DNA of 64,000 bases, from NCBI GenBank assembly GCA_009602735.1, contig WELA01012532.1:1-64000 (forward strand), written 5' to 3'. The notes under the pieces are model-generated. The model made no database searches, was not told the DNA's origin, and was given only the letters and a program-made list of their open reading frames with translations. This stretch comes from Mesotaenium endlicherianum. Lineage: Eukaryota; Streptophyta; Zygnematophyceae; Zygnematales; Mesotaeniaceae. Position 1 is the stretch's first letter; every line of letters starts with the position of its first letter. Both the position numbers and the translations under genes were made by a program. This document shows positions 35,443 to 46,560 of the stretch, piece by piece.

Positions 35443-37768
35443 CTTCACTTTGTCTCACACTCAATATGTACAATGGCCTGGTTCCAGGATACTTCAGAAT
35501 GAGAAGGCCCCAGCAATGGGGACACAAACATGCGTCGAGCTTGAGGAGGCGTTTGTGGGAGCAGAAGAAACTTGGGGGAGTAGAAGTGCTTTGATGATGA
35601 GCCTGCTCATTGATAAAGAGAGATTGCACAACACGAGGAAATTTGAAAACGATGAGACATTGTCACAGAGACAACAAAGAAAGGAAAGGCGTGCTCCAGA
35701 TCACAAAATAAAACAAAGAAACGACAGACAAATACGGAAAGCTGTGAACAATACCTCCCAGCCGCTTCACTTGGGTCGACTACTCCTGTCAACAACACAT
35801 AAGAGAAGCCAAGAGAGCTAGAAGTATGACGATATGTCAGTTGCATAACAGCCCGACGTCAGAAGTATGCAGGGACTTTGGTATCTGCAGGAAAAACGAG
35901 TGTTTCAAGATTTTCGTCCAGACTGACCTACTCTATTGCACAGGGGAAAGAAAATGACTTTCGCATAACGTTGCTGTATTGCATGCAGTGGGTTGGTTTG
36001 GTGCCATTGCCCAAGAGCAGCAGGCTGCAGCACCCAGCAGCACCCCCCCATCGATATATTGCGCCCTTTCAGGACCAGAAAATTTGCACGCCCTAGGCCG
36101 CCCGTAGTGCAACTTCTCTGAGAATACGCCGGCGTTGGCAGTCCACTACGACGATTGATCATGCGACGTAATGCGACAGCAGTGGTTCGTCGTTGCCTGG
36201 TAATCTCACCTAGCAGCCGGTCGACCGTGGCAGTCACGGGAGGAAACGTGAGCCGCGTGGCCTGTGACGGGAAAGATTTGGAGACAGGGAGATACTTACA
36301 TACAGCGTTGTACTGCAGCTGTACTTTCTAAGTCTGCCAGTCGATCAGCCGAGTCTTCCGGGGTCCCGGCCCCCCACCATCACCCATCAGGGCCATCACC
36401 ATCTGCATCTACACATAATTCTGCAGTTTGCATCGTGCACATCTGATCAACTCAACTCCGGCAATCCAGCTGTGCTTATTTTCCTGAGTTTGCCGTCCGT
36501 GGATGTCAGTTTGGAACCTGACATATCGATGGCGACCCTGGCTGCAGGCGTGCGCTTCTCCAAAGCAGACCACTTAAAAACTGATCGTGTTTGGCGAGGC
36601 CGTGCACGTTTTGTCGTGTGGAATGGGCATTGGATAACTAGCCAATTTTGGCACACATATCATCATTGTTGCCGACCACCATGTCAGGGTAGGTTGTAAC
36701 CTGACTCCTGAGCTTCTGGGAATCTGGACCCGAGCAGGCCCGAGCTAACCCGACATGCAGTCTGGTTTGGTGGCTGAAGGTAAAGGCGCGTGGGCCACCA
36801 TTGTCTCGACTGGTGATGTCATGGCAGTGTTCGGCGTGCCGCATTTGCTGTTCGACGCAGAGACTAGGGCAGTCTCTCCAAGCGGTATCACAGAGCTACG
36901 TGGAGAAGTTAAGCGGTAGGACAGACTGGGATTCGGGCTTCACAATCGTTAAGGTCCAATGTTTGGCCAGATCGAGCGCGACTTGTGTCGCGACAACGTT
37001 CAGTTCGGCGGCGCTGCACTCGTGGAGCAAGTCACGGCCGCCCAAGTACGGAAAGTCAACGTTGACACATCAACCATTTGCTTGACCCTTGCCGGTCAGC
37101 ATTCACATGCAACACATGCGGGTAAATTGATGCACACTTAATTTGGCGCGAGGGGTACTAAAAAGTACCGATTCGTTTCGTTTCGCGTCACTTTCAGGCA
37201 GTTAAGAAGGCGAATGTTTACCTCTCTGTTATCAGATCCTAAATTCTTATTTACGCTCATATAGCTCTAGTGAAAGCTATAATTGACTTGTAGGCAAACC
37301 CAACAAGACAAACAGTGGGAATTATTGTAAATTTTAGAGACAACCACGCTTGCACAAATTGTCGAATTGGCAAGTGCCTAGCCTACTAAAAGTAAGAATT
37401 TGGTGTTTTTTGCTATAAGTCAGCCGCGTTAACTCTCTGTGTAGTTACTTATAAAGTTCCATTCTTTCTTTGAAAGATGTGCAAATGAGTTGCGCCGATA
37501 CTCATTGTGGCCTTTTATTGCATACATAAGCTTTTTTACGATTTGAGTTATAATTGTGTGGAGGGGTACTAGCGGGCTGAAGTAACCTATATATAAATTG
37601 AAGAGTAAAAAGCCTCTTTGAAACATAAAATGGGCTATTTTCAACCTCTATTTTCTTCATTTGGGGTTGCAGTCTGATTTGACGAATATGAAGCTTAACG
37701 TAGTTTTGCATTAAAAGTCATTATGAGCGGCCAGATAGAGATATGCCTTGCAAAACGGGCTGCATAAT
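35443..37768. other. Unassigned 2.3-kb region upstream of the BES1/BZR1 gene
   Basis: The part next to 35443 should carry the promoter and 5' untranslated region of the BES1/BZR1 gene. Coding-like plus-strand stretches occur at 36159-36330 (an arginine-rich MRRNATAVVRRCLVISPSS start), 36756-36920 and 36959-37141, but I recognise no family and cannot join them with confidence. From about 37145 to 37768 the sequence is AT-rich and appears non-coding. Confidence 0.5.
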
Positions 37769-37864
37769 TGTAATGAATCAGTATATTAGTAGATATAATA
37801 TTCATTTAAATATAATAGTTAATTAAGTTCAGCCTACTCAACTTTATGTAGTATTGAGTCTGCT
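37769..37864 (+). repeat. First part of the split family A 5' LTR
   Basis: It begins TGTAATGAATCAGTATATTAG and matches the start of other family A LTRs up to GAGTCTGCT, where the family B LTR begins. CTGCT at 37860-37864 is the left copy of the target duplication. Confidence 0.85.
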
Positions 37865-38367
37865 TATAGTGATTTGAGTTATTATATATTAGTTTGCATA
37901 TATTTTAATGTTTTCAAATATATTTGGAGTAGTAATGTGTGGAGTCAAGTGTGAATAGGTACTCTAGTAACTGGGTTCATGTCCTTTGAACCTTCCAAGG
38001 CATTTTCGAAGTTAGAGGAAAGACCTAGAAGAACTCCATGTGGCAAAAGTCAAATGTGCCATTTTTAGGTCAAAAGGACATGTGTACATTATTCTAGAAA
38101 GAGGTGGCAAGTTTTGGGATGTGTTGGGTGCCAACACATCAACATACACTTTCCTAGAAATTACTTATGTAGCAAGTATATAAACAAGAGCTAGAACATA
38201 GAAAGACATTCCAGAATCACTCTTGTACTTGCCAAAATCCAGAAATATATTAACTTTCAAGAAGCCATCTCTCTTTCAAGAAGCTACCACTTGTGTTCAA
38301 AGATCCTTGTCTTGAATAGATAAAGTATTCTGTTTTACTAAGTACTTTATCTATCTGTTTCACTACA
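37865..38367 (+). repeat. Family B 5' LTR
   Basis: The 503-bp LTR ends TCTGTTTCACTACA. It is nearly identical by eye to 44132-44634, which indicates a fairly recent insertion. Confidence 0.95.
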
Positions 38368-38368
38368 G

Positions 38369-38384
38369 TGGTATCGGAGCTAGG
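38369..38384 (+). other. Primer-binding site of family B
   Basis: TGGTATCGGAGCTAGG matches the complement of the plant initiator tRNA-Met 3' end (TGGTATCAGAGCTAGG) at 15 of 16 positions. It lies one base after the LTR. Confidence 0.8.
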
Positions 38385-38404
38385 CACTTTGGTAGCACAA
38401 GAAG

Positions 38405-39685
38405 ATGGCCGATCCTCAAGACCAACAGCAAGCTTTCGAAGGAAGCCCTTCCTCTCCAAGACACCCTCCTCCAGCGCCGATGGGAGAGCCCACTCAAGAA
38501 AATCTGCAACAACAAGAAGCACCACAAGGAGGAGCACACCCTCCTCCAGCGTCGATGGGAGAGCCTACTCAAGGAAATCTCCAACAACAAGAAGCACCAC
38601 AAGGAGGAGCACCGTCAAATCCCGTGGCAGCCGCTATAGCAAAGTTGACCCCACCACAAGGAGTTCCCGCAAATGAGTGGGCAGCCTTCCTAATGACCGT
38701 CCACAACCAAGTGGGCTTGGCCACCTATGAAGCAACCGTGCAAGCGTCAAGAGAAGCTATGGCTGCCATGGTTGCCCCTATTGCGAGCAATGCTCAAAAT
38801 CCAGCCCCGGCTCAAGCGCCTCCACAAGAGCCAACGAGAGCAAGGAAACTCATCAAGCCCGGCAAACCCGACACTTTCAACCCCGGGAAAGGTGCCAACC
38901 TGAATTTATGGCTCTACCAAGTGGAGACGTACCTCGCATTCCTTGAAGTACCCGAGGAGGACTACGTTCCCTTTGCCGTTACCTTACTTAGAGGAGCAGC
39001 AACATCATGGTGGCGTAACTATCAAGCGGCTATATATCAAGCTATGGCGCACCCCATGCTCGGCCAAGAGCCCCCACCATCATATGCAAGATGGGCAGAT
39101 TTTCGTGAGGCCCTCAAGAAGCAATTCATGCCCATCAATGCGGAGAAGATTGCCCGAGGAAAGCTCCACCATCTCAAGCAAACGACGTCCGTTCAAGAGT
39201 ATACATCCAGATTTCACGCCCTCACTCTTGAGATCCCCAACATGTCTCTCGAGGAGAAGATTGACCGCTACATCTTTGGCCTCAAACCCAAGGTGGCAAA
39301 GGAAGTGGAGTTACGCGACTTGACGGACTTCTCAAAGATCATTGAAGTGGCCCAAAAGGTGGATACCTTGGATTTCAAGCACTCCGTGCCTTCATCTTCA
39401 CGGGTACCGACGACGCGGGTGTACGCAGCCCCTTCCACATCCGAATCTGGACCCACACCCATGGAAATCGGAGTTATTAAAAGGGACCCCGCGGCTGCCC
39501 GGAAGAGTGGAAGACCCTCCAATGACACTTATGATGCAAGAAACCAGCAAGGAGTGAAAGCAAGACTCTCCCCGGCTGAAAAAGAAGCTCTCATGACGGC
39601 TGGACTATGCTTTTATTGCAAGGAAAAGGGCCATCGTGCACTTTCATGCCCCAAAAAGTTGTCAAAAAACGGACAGCGCCGGTAG
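38405..39685 (+). CDS. Family B Gag
   Basis: This 426-residue Gag starts at the first ATG after the primer-binding site. Residues ~20-69 are two tandem copies of a 25-residue proline/glutamine unit ([22 protein letters not shown]). The Gag domain follows ([31 protein letters not shown]). Near the C-terminus is the zinc knuckle [14 protein letters not shown] (CX2CX4HX4C). Gag forms the cytoplasmic virus-like particle and the knuckle binds element RNA. The last 22 or so codons overlap pol. The frame is intact. Confidence 0.95.
   Translation: MADPQDQQQAFEGSPSSPRHPPPAPMGEPTQENLQQQEAPQGGAHPPPASMGEPTQGNLQQQEAPQGGAPSNPVAAAIAKLTPPQGVPANEWAAFLMTVHNQVGLATYEATVQASREAMAAMVAPIASNAQNPAPAQAPPQEPTRARKLIKPGKPDTFNPGKGANLNLWLYQVETYLAFLEVPEEDYVPFAVTLLRGAATSWWRNYQAAIYQAMAHPMLGQEPPPSYARWADFREALKKQFMPINAEKIARGKLHHLKQTTSVQEYTSRFHALTLEIPNMSLEEKIDRYIFGLKPKVAKEVELRDLTDFSKIIEVAQKVDTLDFKHSVPSSSRVPTTRVYAAPSTSESGPTPMEIGVIKRDPAAARKSGRPSNDTYDARNQQGVKARLSPAEKEALMTAGLCFYCKEKGHRALSCPKKLSKNGQRR
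38462..38611 (+). repeat. Two tandem 75-bp units in family B gag
   Basis: Units 38462-38536 and 38537-38611 each start CACCCTCCTCCAGCG and end GGAGGAGCA. They differ at a few bases and keep frame (25 codons each). The minus-strand copy near 14300 is broken here. Confidence 0.9.
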
Positions 39686-39699
39686 GCCAGGAGCCTACC
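39664..39699 (+). promoter_or_regulatory. Candidate -1 ribosomal frameshift signal (family B gag/pol)
   Basis: In the gag frame the codons are TCA AAA AAC, giving the canonical slippery heptamer A AAA AAC at 39664-39670. After a 10-nt spacer, GGTAGGC (39681-39687) and GCCTACC (39693-39699) form a perfect 7-bp stem with loop CAGGA. The gag stop (39683-39685) lies in the stem. Slipping back one base enters the pol frame, which is open here. The same hairpin is retained in the minus-strand copy, where the heptamer is A AAA AAT. Confidence 0.75.
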
Positions 39700-42600
39700 A
39701 CCCCAAGACCCACTTCACGAGAAGGCAACACGCCAAGTGAGGTGGAGACCCCCGTTGAAGACGACGTTCCAGCCCCAATGAGTTTGAGAGGTTACCTTGG
39801 AGGAGAGAAGGTCCACATCTTGGTGGATAGCGGAGCTCAAGGCAACTTCATTGCTGCAGATTTTGCCACCAAGCACGGTATTACTATGCGAACTCTTGAC
39901 CACGACGAGGAGATTATGATGCCCGATGGATTCTCCTATACTACCCCTTCCAAGAAGACGTACCCCTTGGCACTCTCTATCAAGTCCTTCAAGGATAGAG
40001 TAGTGTTCTCCCCCATGCAATTGGGCAAGTACGACGTCATCCTAGGGACGCCTTGGTTGACCAAGCACAACCCCCAAGTTGATTGGAGGACCGGTACTAT
40101 CAAGATCAAGAATGACATCACTTCAAGAATCTGTATTTTGCGCGCAATCCAGAATATCCAGACCCAAGACATCCAGAAGCCGGCACACGAGATACTATTG
40201 TCCGCCCTCCAACTCAAGAGACTTGTGAGGAAGGGACACGAGCTTCTTTTGGCCTTGATCACGCCAAAAGACATCAAGAAAGACATCGAGAGTCAAGAAG
40301 GCAGCCCCGTTCCCAAGGAGATACAAGAAGTCTTAGAGGACTACAAAGAAGTGTTCTCCCCGGAATTGCCCAAGGGCCTACCCCCCAAAAGATTCGTAGA
40401 CCACAAGATAGAGTTGGAGCCCGGAAGCAAGCCCATCTCTCGGCCTACGTTCAAAATGTCATACACGGAGCTAGACGAAGTCAAGAAGCAAATCAAGGAG
40501 CTACTGGAGCATGGCTTCATTCGACCTAGCAAGTCGCCATTTGGAGCCCCGGTGCTATTTGTCAAGAAGAAAGATGGTACCTTGAGGATGTGTGTGGACT
40601 ATCGCGCCCTCAACAAGATCACCATCAAGAATCGATACCCGCTGCCGCGCATGGATGAGCTCATGGACCGGCTGGTTGGAGCCAAGTACTTCACGAAGAT
40701 TGACTTACGGAGCGGCTACCACCAGATTCGCATCGCAGAACCGGACATAGAGAAGACGGCATTCAGGACAAGATATGGACATTTTGAGTTCATGGTCCTG
40801 CCATTTGGACTCACCAACGCGCCAGCAACTTTCATGACTATGATGAACACCATATTTCAGCCCATGTTGGACAGATTTGTGGTGGTATTCATCGATGACA
40901 TCCTTATCTACAGCAAGACCCTTGAAGAGCATGCGAGACACTTGAAAGAAGTCCTTGAAGTATTGAAGCAAAACAAGCTGTTTGCGAAGGAGTCAAAATG
41001 CGAGTTTGCCAAACAAGAAGTGGAGTTCCTAGGTCTCCACGTGACTGCTGATGGCATCAAGATGGACCCCAAGAAGACCACGGTGGTGGAGGAATGGCCA
41101 ACCCCCACGACCAAGAAAGAACTCCATTCATTCTTGGGATTTGCCAATTGGTACAGAAAATTCATCCAAGGCTTCTCGCCTATAGCAGCCCCCCTGACAG
41201 ATCTACTCAAGAAGGACAGGCTATATACATGGACCGAGAAAGAGGAAGAGGCATTTCAAGAGTTAAAGCGAAGATTGACCACATCCCCGGTGCTCACACT
41301 CCCAAGTCCAAACCCAGATTGGCCCTTCCACGTCATCACCGATGCATCTTCCTATGCAATAGGAGCAATCCTGCTTCAAGACCAAGGCAAGGGACTGCAG
41401 CCCATCGCCTACGAGTCAAGGAAGCTAAATCCAGCCGAGCAAAATTATACAACCACGGAGCGAGAGGCATTGGCGATTGTACATGCCTTGAAGGTTTGGC
41501 GCTGCTACGTTGAAGGACGTAAGGTACTGGTCACCACAGACCACGAGGCGTTAAAGCACCTCCAGACGCAGCCGTATCTCTCAAGGAGACAAGCAAGATG
41601 GAGCGGATACTTGCAACAATACAACATCACGATTCAGTACCAGCCCGGCAAGACAAACCCGGCTGACCCCCTCTCAAGACTGCAATTAAATGCAGTGATG
41701 GTATCCCTGAAGACAGATCTGGAAGCTCGATTTTCAGCCGCCTATGAAAGAGACCCTTACTACAAGAACGGAGAAGCAGCCTTGGACCCATGCAAGAAGC
41801 AAGAAGGCAATTATTGGGTGAGGCAAGATACGGGCCAGAGATGTGTTCCTAATGACTTAGACCTCCGGCTCTTGCTTCTACGAGAAGCACACGACAACCC
41901 TCTTGGAGGACACTTTGGAATCCTAAGGACCACGGGCGTTCTAGCCAGGACTTATTGCTGGCCAGGCATGTCTAAGCAAGTCAAGGAGTACTGCAGGAGC
42001 TGTGACACATGCCAAAGAATCAAGCCATCATCCCAAAAGGCGGGAGGACTCCTCCAACCACTACCAATCCTGGAAAGGCAATGGACGGATATCTCAATGG
42101 ACCTTATTGTTGACCTGCCCGTGACACCTCGAGGCCATAATGCAATACTCACGGTGGTGGACAGACTTACCAAGATGGCTCATTTTATTCCCACGACGAC
42201 TAAGGCTACAGCACCACAACTTGCAAGACTCATCTTTGACAACATCTTCCGACTCCATGGACTACCATCAAGAATTGTGTCAGATAGAGATCCAAGATTC
42301 ACAAGCCATTTCTGGAAAAATCTCTTCAAGAACTTGGGTACATCGCTGGATATGTCCACTGCCTACCACCCGCAATCAGATGGGCAAACCGAGCGTATGA
42401 ATCGTACTCTAAAGACCTCTCTAAAGGCCTACGTGTCTACCCTCGAGCAAGACTGAGACATGTACTTGACCCCCCTCGAGTTTGCCTACAACAACACTAC
42501 GCAGGCCTCTACCCAAGAGTCCCCATTCTTCCTCAACTATGGCTTCCATCCGACCACGCCACTGAGCTTCACGACTGGCCTTGATGAAGTACCTGCAGCC

Positions 42601-43338
42601 ACAGATTTTATGGAGACATTAGAAGCAGCCCTTACAGCAGCGAAGAAAGCTCTACAACACGCGCAAGATGCTCAAGCATGAGTGGCGAACAGATCCAGAA
42701 GAGAAATTACGTACAGAGTGGGTGACAACGTATTACTATCATCCAAGAATATTTCCCTGAACAACAGGCCTGCCGGCAGCAAGTTCTCTCCCAAGTAATT
42801 GGGACCCTTCAAGATTATCCAGCAAGTCAACCCCGTTGCTTTCAAGATAGAAGTTCCCCAGACTATGCACATCGACCCCGTATTCCACGCTTCCTTCTTC
42901 AAGCCATATGTGCAACCCGACAACAAGTTCCCAGGACGTGTGACAACCCCACCAGCCCCAACAATAGTGGATGATCATTTGGAGTACGAAGTGGAAGACA
43001 TAGTGGCTATGAGAAATTTCAGGAGACAGCAGCAATACTTGATCAAGTGGAAAGGATATCCAGATTCGGAGAATAGTTGGGTGGCGGCGCACTACCTTGA
43101 CAAAGTTCAGAGAAAGTTGAAGCGCTTCCATGCCGCCAACNGTTGGGTGGCGGCGCACTACCTTGACAAAGTTCAACGAAAGTTGAAGCGCTTCCATACC
43201 GCCAACCCCCATCTTGGACCAGCCCCAAGTCTCTCTACTAGAAGCCCGGAGACTTCAGGGAGGCAGCCTGCCACCATCAAGAAGCAGCAGAAGACCCCTT
43301 GGAGGCAGCCTGCAAGAACAAGAAAGAGGAAAAAATGA
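39670..43338 (+). pseudogene. Family B pol (protease, RT, RNase H, integrase, chromodomain), three nonsense codons
   Basis: The open frame from 39607 to 42456 encodes the protease ([12 protein letters not shown]), the RT ([32 protein letters not shown]), RNase H ([10 protein letters not shown]) and most of the integrase: a CDTC finger, [22 protein letters not shown] and [13 protein letters not shown]-to-stop change lies at 42454-42456. Further stops occur near 42679 (R to stop) and 42798 (Y to stop). The rest reads through a GPFKI module to the chromodomain (QQYLIKWKGYPDSENSWVAA), which is duplicated around an N at 43141. Pol has no ATG of its own that makes sense and is best explained as a -1 frameshift product of gag. 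Confidence 0.9.
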
Positions 43339-43929
43339 CATTAGACACTCTTCTATTCTCGCAGTTTCTAGACAGAAAACTAAAACTGCTACTGGTGATA
43401 GGTCTCTGCATAATAAACTTTGAAAATTTACTTGGCTGTAGTCCACAATTAGCCGGTCATTTAGAGTCCAAGTTTGCTCAATTTGGAGCACTGGTGAGAG
43501 AGATATGATGCTCTAAGTAGAAGGGGGTCAGGCTGCTGGCATTGTTAGGGCAGAATATGCCTTCTGACATTGTGCCCTCCCCTGAACTTGGAATGCTCTG
43601 AAACTCAAGACTCTGGTAGAACATCTTACAGCGCCCAGTTTGAGACTTAGTTTGGAGCATTTGGAGAAGTATAGAAGGACTTATGATTTTCAGAAGTTTC
43701 TGCACAGATTTGGAGGAGTGCCTACTCTCTCAGCTCTCAACGACACTCCAGAAATTTGAATGCTCTCAAAATTGGTGACCCGGTAGAGTTCTCTGACGCA
43801 ATCCGTCTGGCACTTGAATTTTTAGATTTGGAGCAGTTCTGTGGACGCTATGAATTTTTGAGTTCGTGGCAGATTCTGGGCCAACTTGTATAATTTTCTT
43901 TATCATTAAGGAGTAGGCTAGCCAATAAG

Positions 43930-44110
43930 GTCACACCACCTACGACCTTGCCTAGTCTACCTTACATGAGTAGCACCTGACTTGGCGCCTTTGACTAGTC
44001 CTCTTCACATGTGTGGCATCTGACTTGAAANTCATGTGTGGCATCCGACTTGAAACTGTTGACTAGTTTGCTCCACATGTGTAAGACCTGACTTGACGCG
44101 CCGAGACGGC
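43930..44110 (+). repeat. Tandem ~43-bp repeats in the family B 3' region, with a single-N join
   Basis: This is the same array as on the other strand at 8873-9000: units with ACATGTGT, a GACTAG core and TCTGACTTG or CCTGACTTG. A single N at 44031 sits between two near-identical 24-bp stretches, so the number of units here is unreliable. Confidence 0.6.
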
Positions 44111-44131
44111 GCTTTTTCTATCGGGGGGTGA

Positions 44132-44634
44132 TGTAGTGATTTGAGTTATTCTATATTAGTTTGCATATATTTTAATGTTTTCAAATATATTTGGAGTAGT
44201 ATTGTGTGGAGTCAAGTGTGAATAGGTACTCTAGTAACTTGGTTCATGTCCTTTGAACCTTCCAAGGCATTTTCGAAGTTAGAGGAAAGACCTAGAAGAA
44301 CTCCATGTGGCAAAAGTCAAATGTGCCATTTTTAGGTCAAAAGGACATGTGTACATTATTCTAGAAAGAGGTGGCAAGTTTTGGGATGTGTTGGGTGCCA
44401 ACACATCAACATACACTTTCCTAGAAATTACTTATGTAGCAAGTATATAAACAAGAGCTAGAACATAGAAAGACATTCGAGAATCACTCTTGTACTTGCC
44501 AAAATCCAGAAATATATTGACTTTCAAGAAGCTATCTCTCTTTCAAGAAGCTACCACTTGTGTTCAAAGATCCTAGTCTTGAATAGATAAAGTATAATAT
44601 TTCACTAAGTACTTCATCTATCTGTTTCACTACA
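44132..44634 (+). repeat. Family B 3' LTR
   Basis: This 503-bp LTR begins TGTAGTGATTTGAG and ends TTCACTACA. It is preceded by the polypurine tract CGGGGGGTGA (44122-44131) and followed by the target duplication CTGCT. Confidence 0.95.
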
Positions 44635-44639
44635 CTGCT

Positions 44640-45262
44640 GGACTTTATGTAATTATCAGTTTAAGGACTCAGCCGGAAGCAGCAGGCTGAAGCCAACTTA
44701 AGTCAGCTTGCTAACACATTCTTTGAAAGCCAACTGACTTCCGTACTCGGTAGCAGCGAACCGCCTCGATTTGCATCTAAGTGTGGTATGCTAGATGAAT
44801 GGCCAGATGACATCCCTATGATGGATGGCGATTCGGGATGATGGAAGATGGTGGTGGATTTGGTTAACCGAGGTCCTACCAACGTGGTTAACTCTCGGGT
44901 AGGCGGTGCCATCGCACTGGCCGTTGAAGAGTAAACTCATTCCATGTACATATGCTAGGATTGCTCTCGAGTTCGGCATTCGGAAACGAGGCCAACTCTT
45001 TTGTACAGCTTACTGAGAGAGATCTGAATCCAAGGCGATAAGCCATTAATACGCACTGTCTTCCAACCTTGCTTATGTATGAGTTTACTGGTTGCATTAT
45101 TGATGCTAGTTTACTTGCATTTGACTAACGAGTATTATTCACTGCTAGTGTGTGGTCCTTTGCTGTTAATTCAGTTAACGGAAATAACATAAAGATTACT
45201 CGCTGATATAAAGATCTTAATTGGAAATCGCCTAATTGGTAAGACAATTCATTTTCATTTCA
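44640..45262 (+). repeat. Second part of the split family A 5' LTR
   Basis: Homology to the family A LTR resumes after the family B insertion at GGACTTTATGTAATTATCAG and ends ATTTTCATTTCA. With 37769-37864 it totals about 719 bp, the normal LTR length. Confidence 0.9.
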
Positions 45263-45296
45263 GTGGTATCGGAGCAGTTATCACAGTCTTCTTTGT

Positions 45297-45728
45297 ATGG
45301 TAAGGACAAGGTCTCAAACTAGCAACTCCCGAGACATGGAAAACCAGGATAATGAGAATGTCGAAAACCAGGCGGAAAGCCATGTAGCGGGAACCCGTAC
45401 CTATTCTGAAGCAGTGGCAGATACTGCAGCTAGAGAGGCTGCAGATGAGGCAGCTGCTATTGTCGCAGTCGCAACACAGCAAGCTGAGGAGGAGAGAGCC
45501 AGATTAGAAGCTGAACAATTAGCAAAGGCTGCTTAAGATACAGAAAGGAGGGAAGGACAGCCAGCTGACAAGCGCACTGTTGAAGAACTTATGGCATCCA
45601 AGGCCAATGTTCTGAACCCACCTCTTGCTGTACAACTCAATGTACCCCTAGGTCAAATACGTGACCGGCTGAATGCGGTAGAAATTGCTGCTGCAGGAGC
45701 GAGAGGGACTGTTGAGGACACTACTCAG
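45297..45728 (+). pseudogene. 5' part of an A1-type gag, interrupted
   Basis: The ATG at 45297 starts [20 protein letters not shown], matching the intact A1 gag at 53768. A stop codon replaces a glutamate codon near 45535 (KAA then TAA). Homology stops at CACTACTCAG (45728), where the minus-strand A1 element is inserted, and continues at 54524. Confidence 0.9.
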
Positions 45729-46447
45729 TGAAATGAATCAACTTACCAAATAAGCGATTAACAATTAATAAAGATCTTTATATCAGCAAGTAATCTTTAT
45801 GGTATTTCCGTTAACTGGTTAAACGGCAAAGGACAATACACTAGCAGGGAATAATACTCGTAAGTCAAATGCGAGTAAAGTAGCATCAATGATGCAAATC
45901 AGTAAACTCATACATAAGCAAGGTTAGAAGACAGTGCGTATCAATGGCTTCTCGCCTTGGATTCAGATCTCTCTCAGTAAGCTGTACAAGAGAGTTGGCC
46001 TCGTTTCCGAATGCCGAACTCGAGAGCAATGCCTAGCGTATGTACATGGAATGAGTTTACTGTTCAACGGTCAGTGCGATGGCACCGCCTACCCGGGAGT
46101 TAACCACGTTGGTAGGACCTCGGTTAACCAAATCCACCGCCATCTCCCATCATCCCGAATAGCCATCCATCATAGGGATGTCATCTGGCTATTCATCTAG
46201 CATATCGCACTTAGATGCATATCAAGGCAGTTCGCTGCTACCGAGTACGGAAGTCAGCTGGCTGTCAAAGAATGGGTCAGCAAGCTGACTTATATGGACT
46301 TCAGCCTGCTGCTTCCGGCTGAGTCATTAAACTGATAATTATGTAAAGTCCAGCAGACTGACTATTAACTAAAGTTCAGCAGGCTGAACTTAATTAACTA
46401 TTATATTTAAATGAATATTATATCCACTAATATACTGATTCATTACA
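45729..46447 (-). repeat. Family A1 3' LTR
   Basis: It has TG...CA ends (TGAAATGAATCAAC to GATTCATTACA on the plus strand). It differs from the partner 5' LTR in the promoter-side third, for example at the CAGCTGGCTGTC stretch, which reads CAGCTTGCTGTC in the 5' LTR. Confidence 0.95.
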
Positions 46448-46560
46448 ATCCCTCCAACTTAACTTGTTGTCGCCTCGACAACATTAAACTGCAGAAATTT
46501 TAAATAAGGGAACTGAACCTGACCAGCCTCCCTTACTGACTGCCTCTTCAGCGTGTCACC

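Larger units (their letters stand above)
37865..44634 (+). mobile_element. Family B chromovirus, 6.77 kb, nearly complete
   Basis: Two 503-bp LTRs (37865-38367 and 44132-44634) with TGTAG...CTACA ends bound it, with the first LTR mutated to TATAG. The 5-bp target duplication CTGCT is perfect (37860-37864 and 44635-44639). Inside are a primer-binding site at 38369, gag, pol in the -1 frame, and a G-rich polypurine tract at 44122-44131. Three nonsense codons in the integrase/chromodomain part make this copy defective. Two single-N joins (43141 and 44031) indicate assembly problems in its 3' part. Confidence 0.95.

Noticed and set aside
35309-35821. A 170-codon plus-strand frame overlapping the start of the BES1/BZR1 gene
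   Set aside because: Half of it is antisense to the DNA-binding-domain exon, and the rest shows no recognisable protein features.
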